The notes under the pieces were generated by a model. It was not told where the DNA came from, did not search any database, and saw only the letters and a list, made by a program, of their open reading frames with translations. Both the position numbers and the translations under genes were made by a program. Below, one piece after another: positions 44,318-44,394 of a stretch of 44,394 nucleotides of DNA. Origin of the DNA: Candidatus Kaiserbacteria bacterium (GTDB lineage Bacteria; Patescibacteriota; Minisyncoccia; Phycocordibacterales; Phycocordibacteraceae); NCBI GenBank assembly GCA_016217905.1, contig JACRFL010000002.1:82817-127210 (forward strand), read 5' to 3'. Every line of letters starts with the position of its first letter. The first letter of the stretch is position 1.

Positions 44318-44394
44318 GCGAAGCCATACCCCGCCCCTTGGGGCGGGTTCCGCAGCCGAAAGTCTGAAAACGTTCGGTTTTCAGGTATGCTTCC
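44318..44394. repeat. nested inverted-repeat element at window end
   Basis: Outer GAAGC(C)ATACC ... GGTATGCTTC, inner CCCGCCCC-TT-GGGGCGGG and CTGAAAAC-GTTCG-GTTTTCAG. Confidence 0.6.

Noticed and set aside
1-44394. CRISPR array or restriction/defence system
   Set aside because: No regularly spaced direct repeats and no Cas, restriction-modification or other defence-gene motifs were recognised in either strand.
1-44394. Alternative genetic code (UGA = Gly, as in some CPR lineages)
   Set aside because: Several well-defined genes end at UGA with good protein ends (polA, virB4 N-domain, rpmH-adjacent genes) and no in-frame UGA at conserved Gly was seen.

Overview
The window looks like a chromosomal segment of a Candidate Phyla Radiation (Patescibacteria/Parcubacteria-like) bacterium using the standard bacterial code (UGA is a stop). 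About 1-36.7 kb is GC-rich and mostly core genome: HIT protein (partial), recJ, RNase H, a frameshifted comEC, Fe/Mn SOD, a stand-alone degenerate MBL-like protein, rpmB, site-2 protease, a T4SS-like locus (PrgI / split VirB4 / pilin-like), the origin block yidC-rnpA-rpmH<>dnaA-dnaN, PBP1A, ruvC-yebC-ruvB, pilB, tsaE-polA-holA-like, murE, ruvA, rpsT, ruvX, pilMNO-like genes and five tRNAs. About 36.8-44.4 kb is AT-richer and accessory. It holds a large serine recombinase whose last codons and stop are antisense to tRNA-Arg(UCU), recombinase-associated tiny ORFs, a tight ArsR / membrane-anchored rhodanese / DUF302 / Met-His-rich SHOCT operon, and a field of transposase and regulator fragments. 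Main points for follow-up: (1) two HTH+LAGLIDADG-like ORFs beside tRNA genes, one apparently in a ~0.95 kb segment bracketed by an intact tRNA-Arg and a degenerate tRNA-Arg 3' fragment; (2) long perfect palindromes inside coding genes (20 bp and 11 bp arms in ruvX, 13 bp arms in tsaE), several closed by GNA-type triloops; (3) the recombinase/tRNA fusion; (4) the ArsR-rhodanese-DUF302-SHOCT cassette; (5) two ORF breaks with the same one-base lesion at GTTGAAAA; (6) an MBL-fold protein that has lost its metal ligands. No tool was run; all calls come from reading the sequence and the supplied ORF track.
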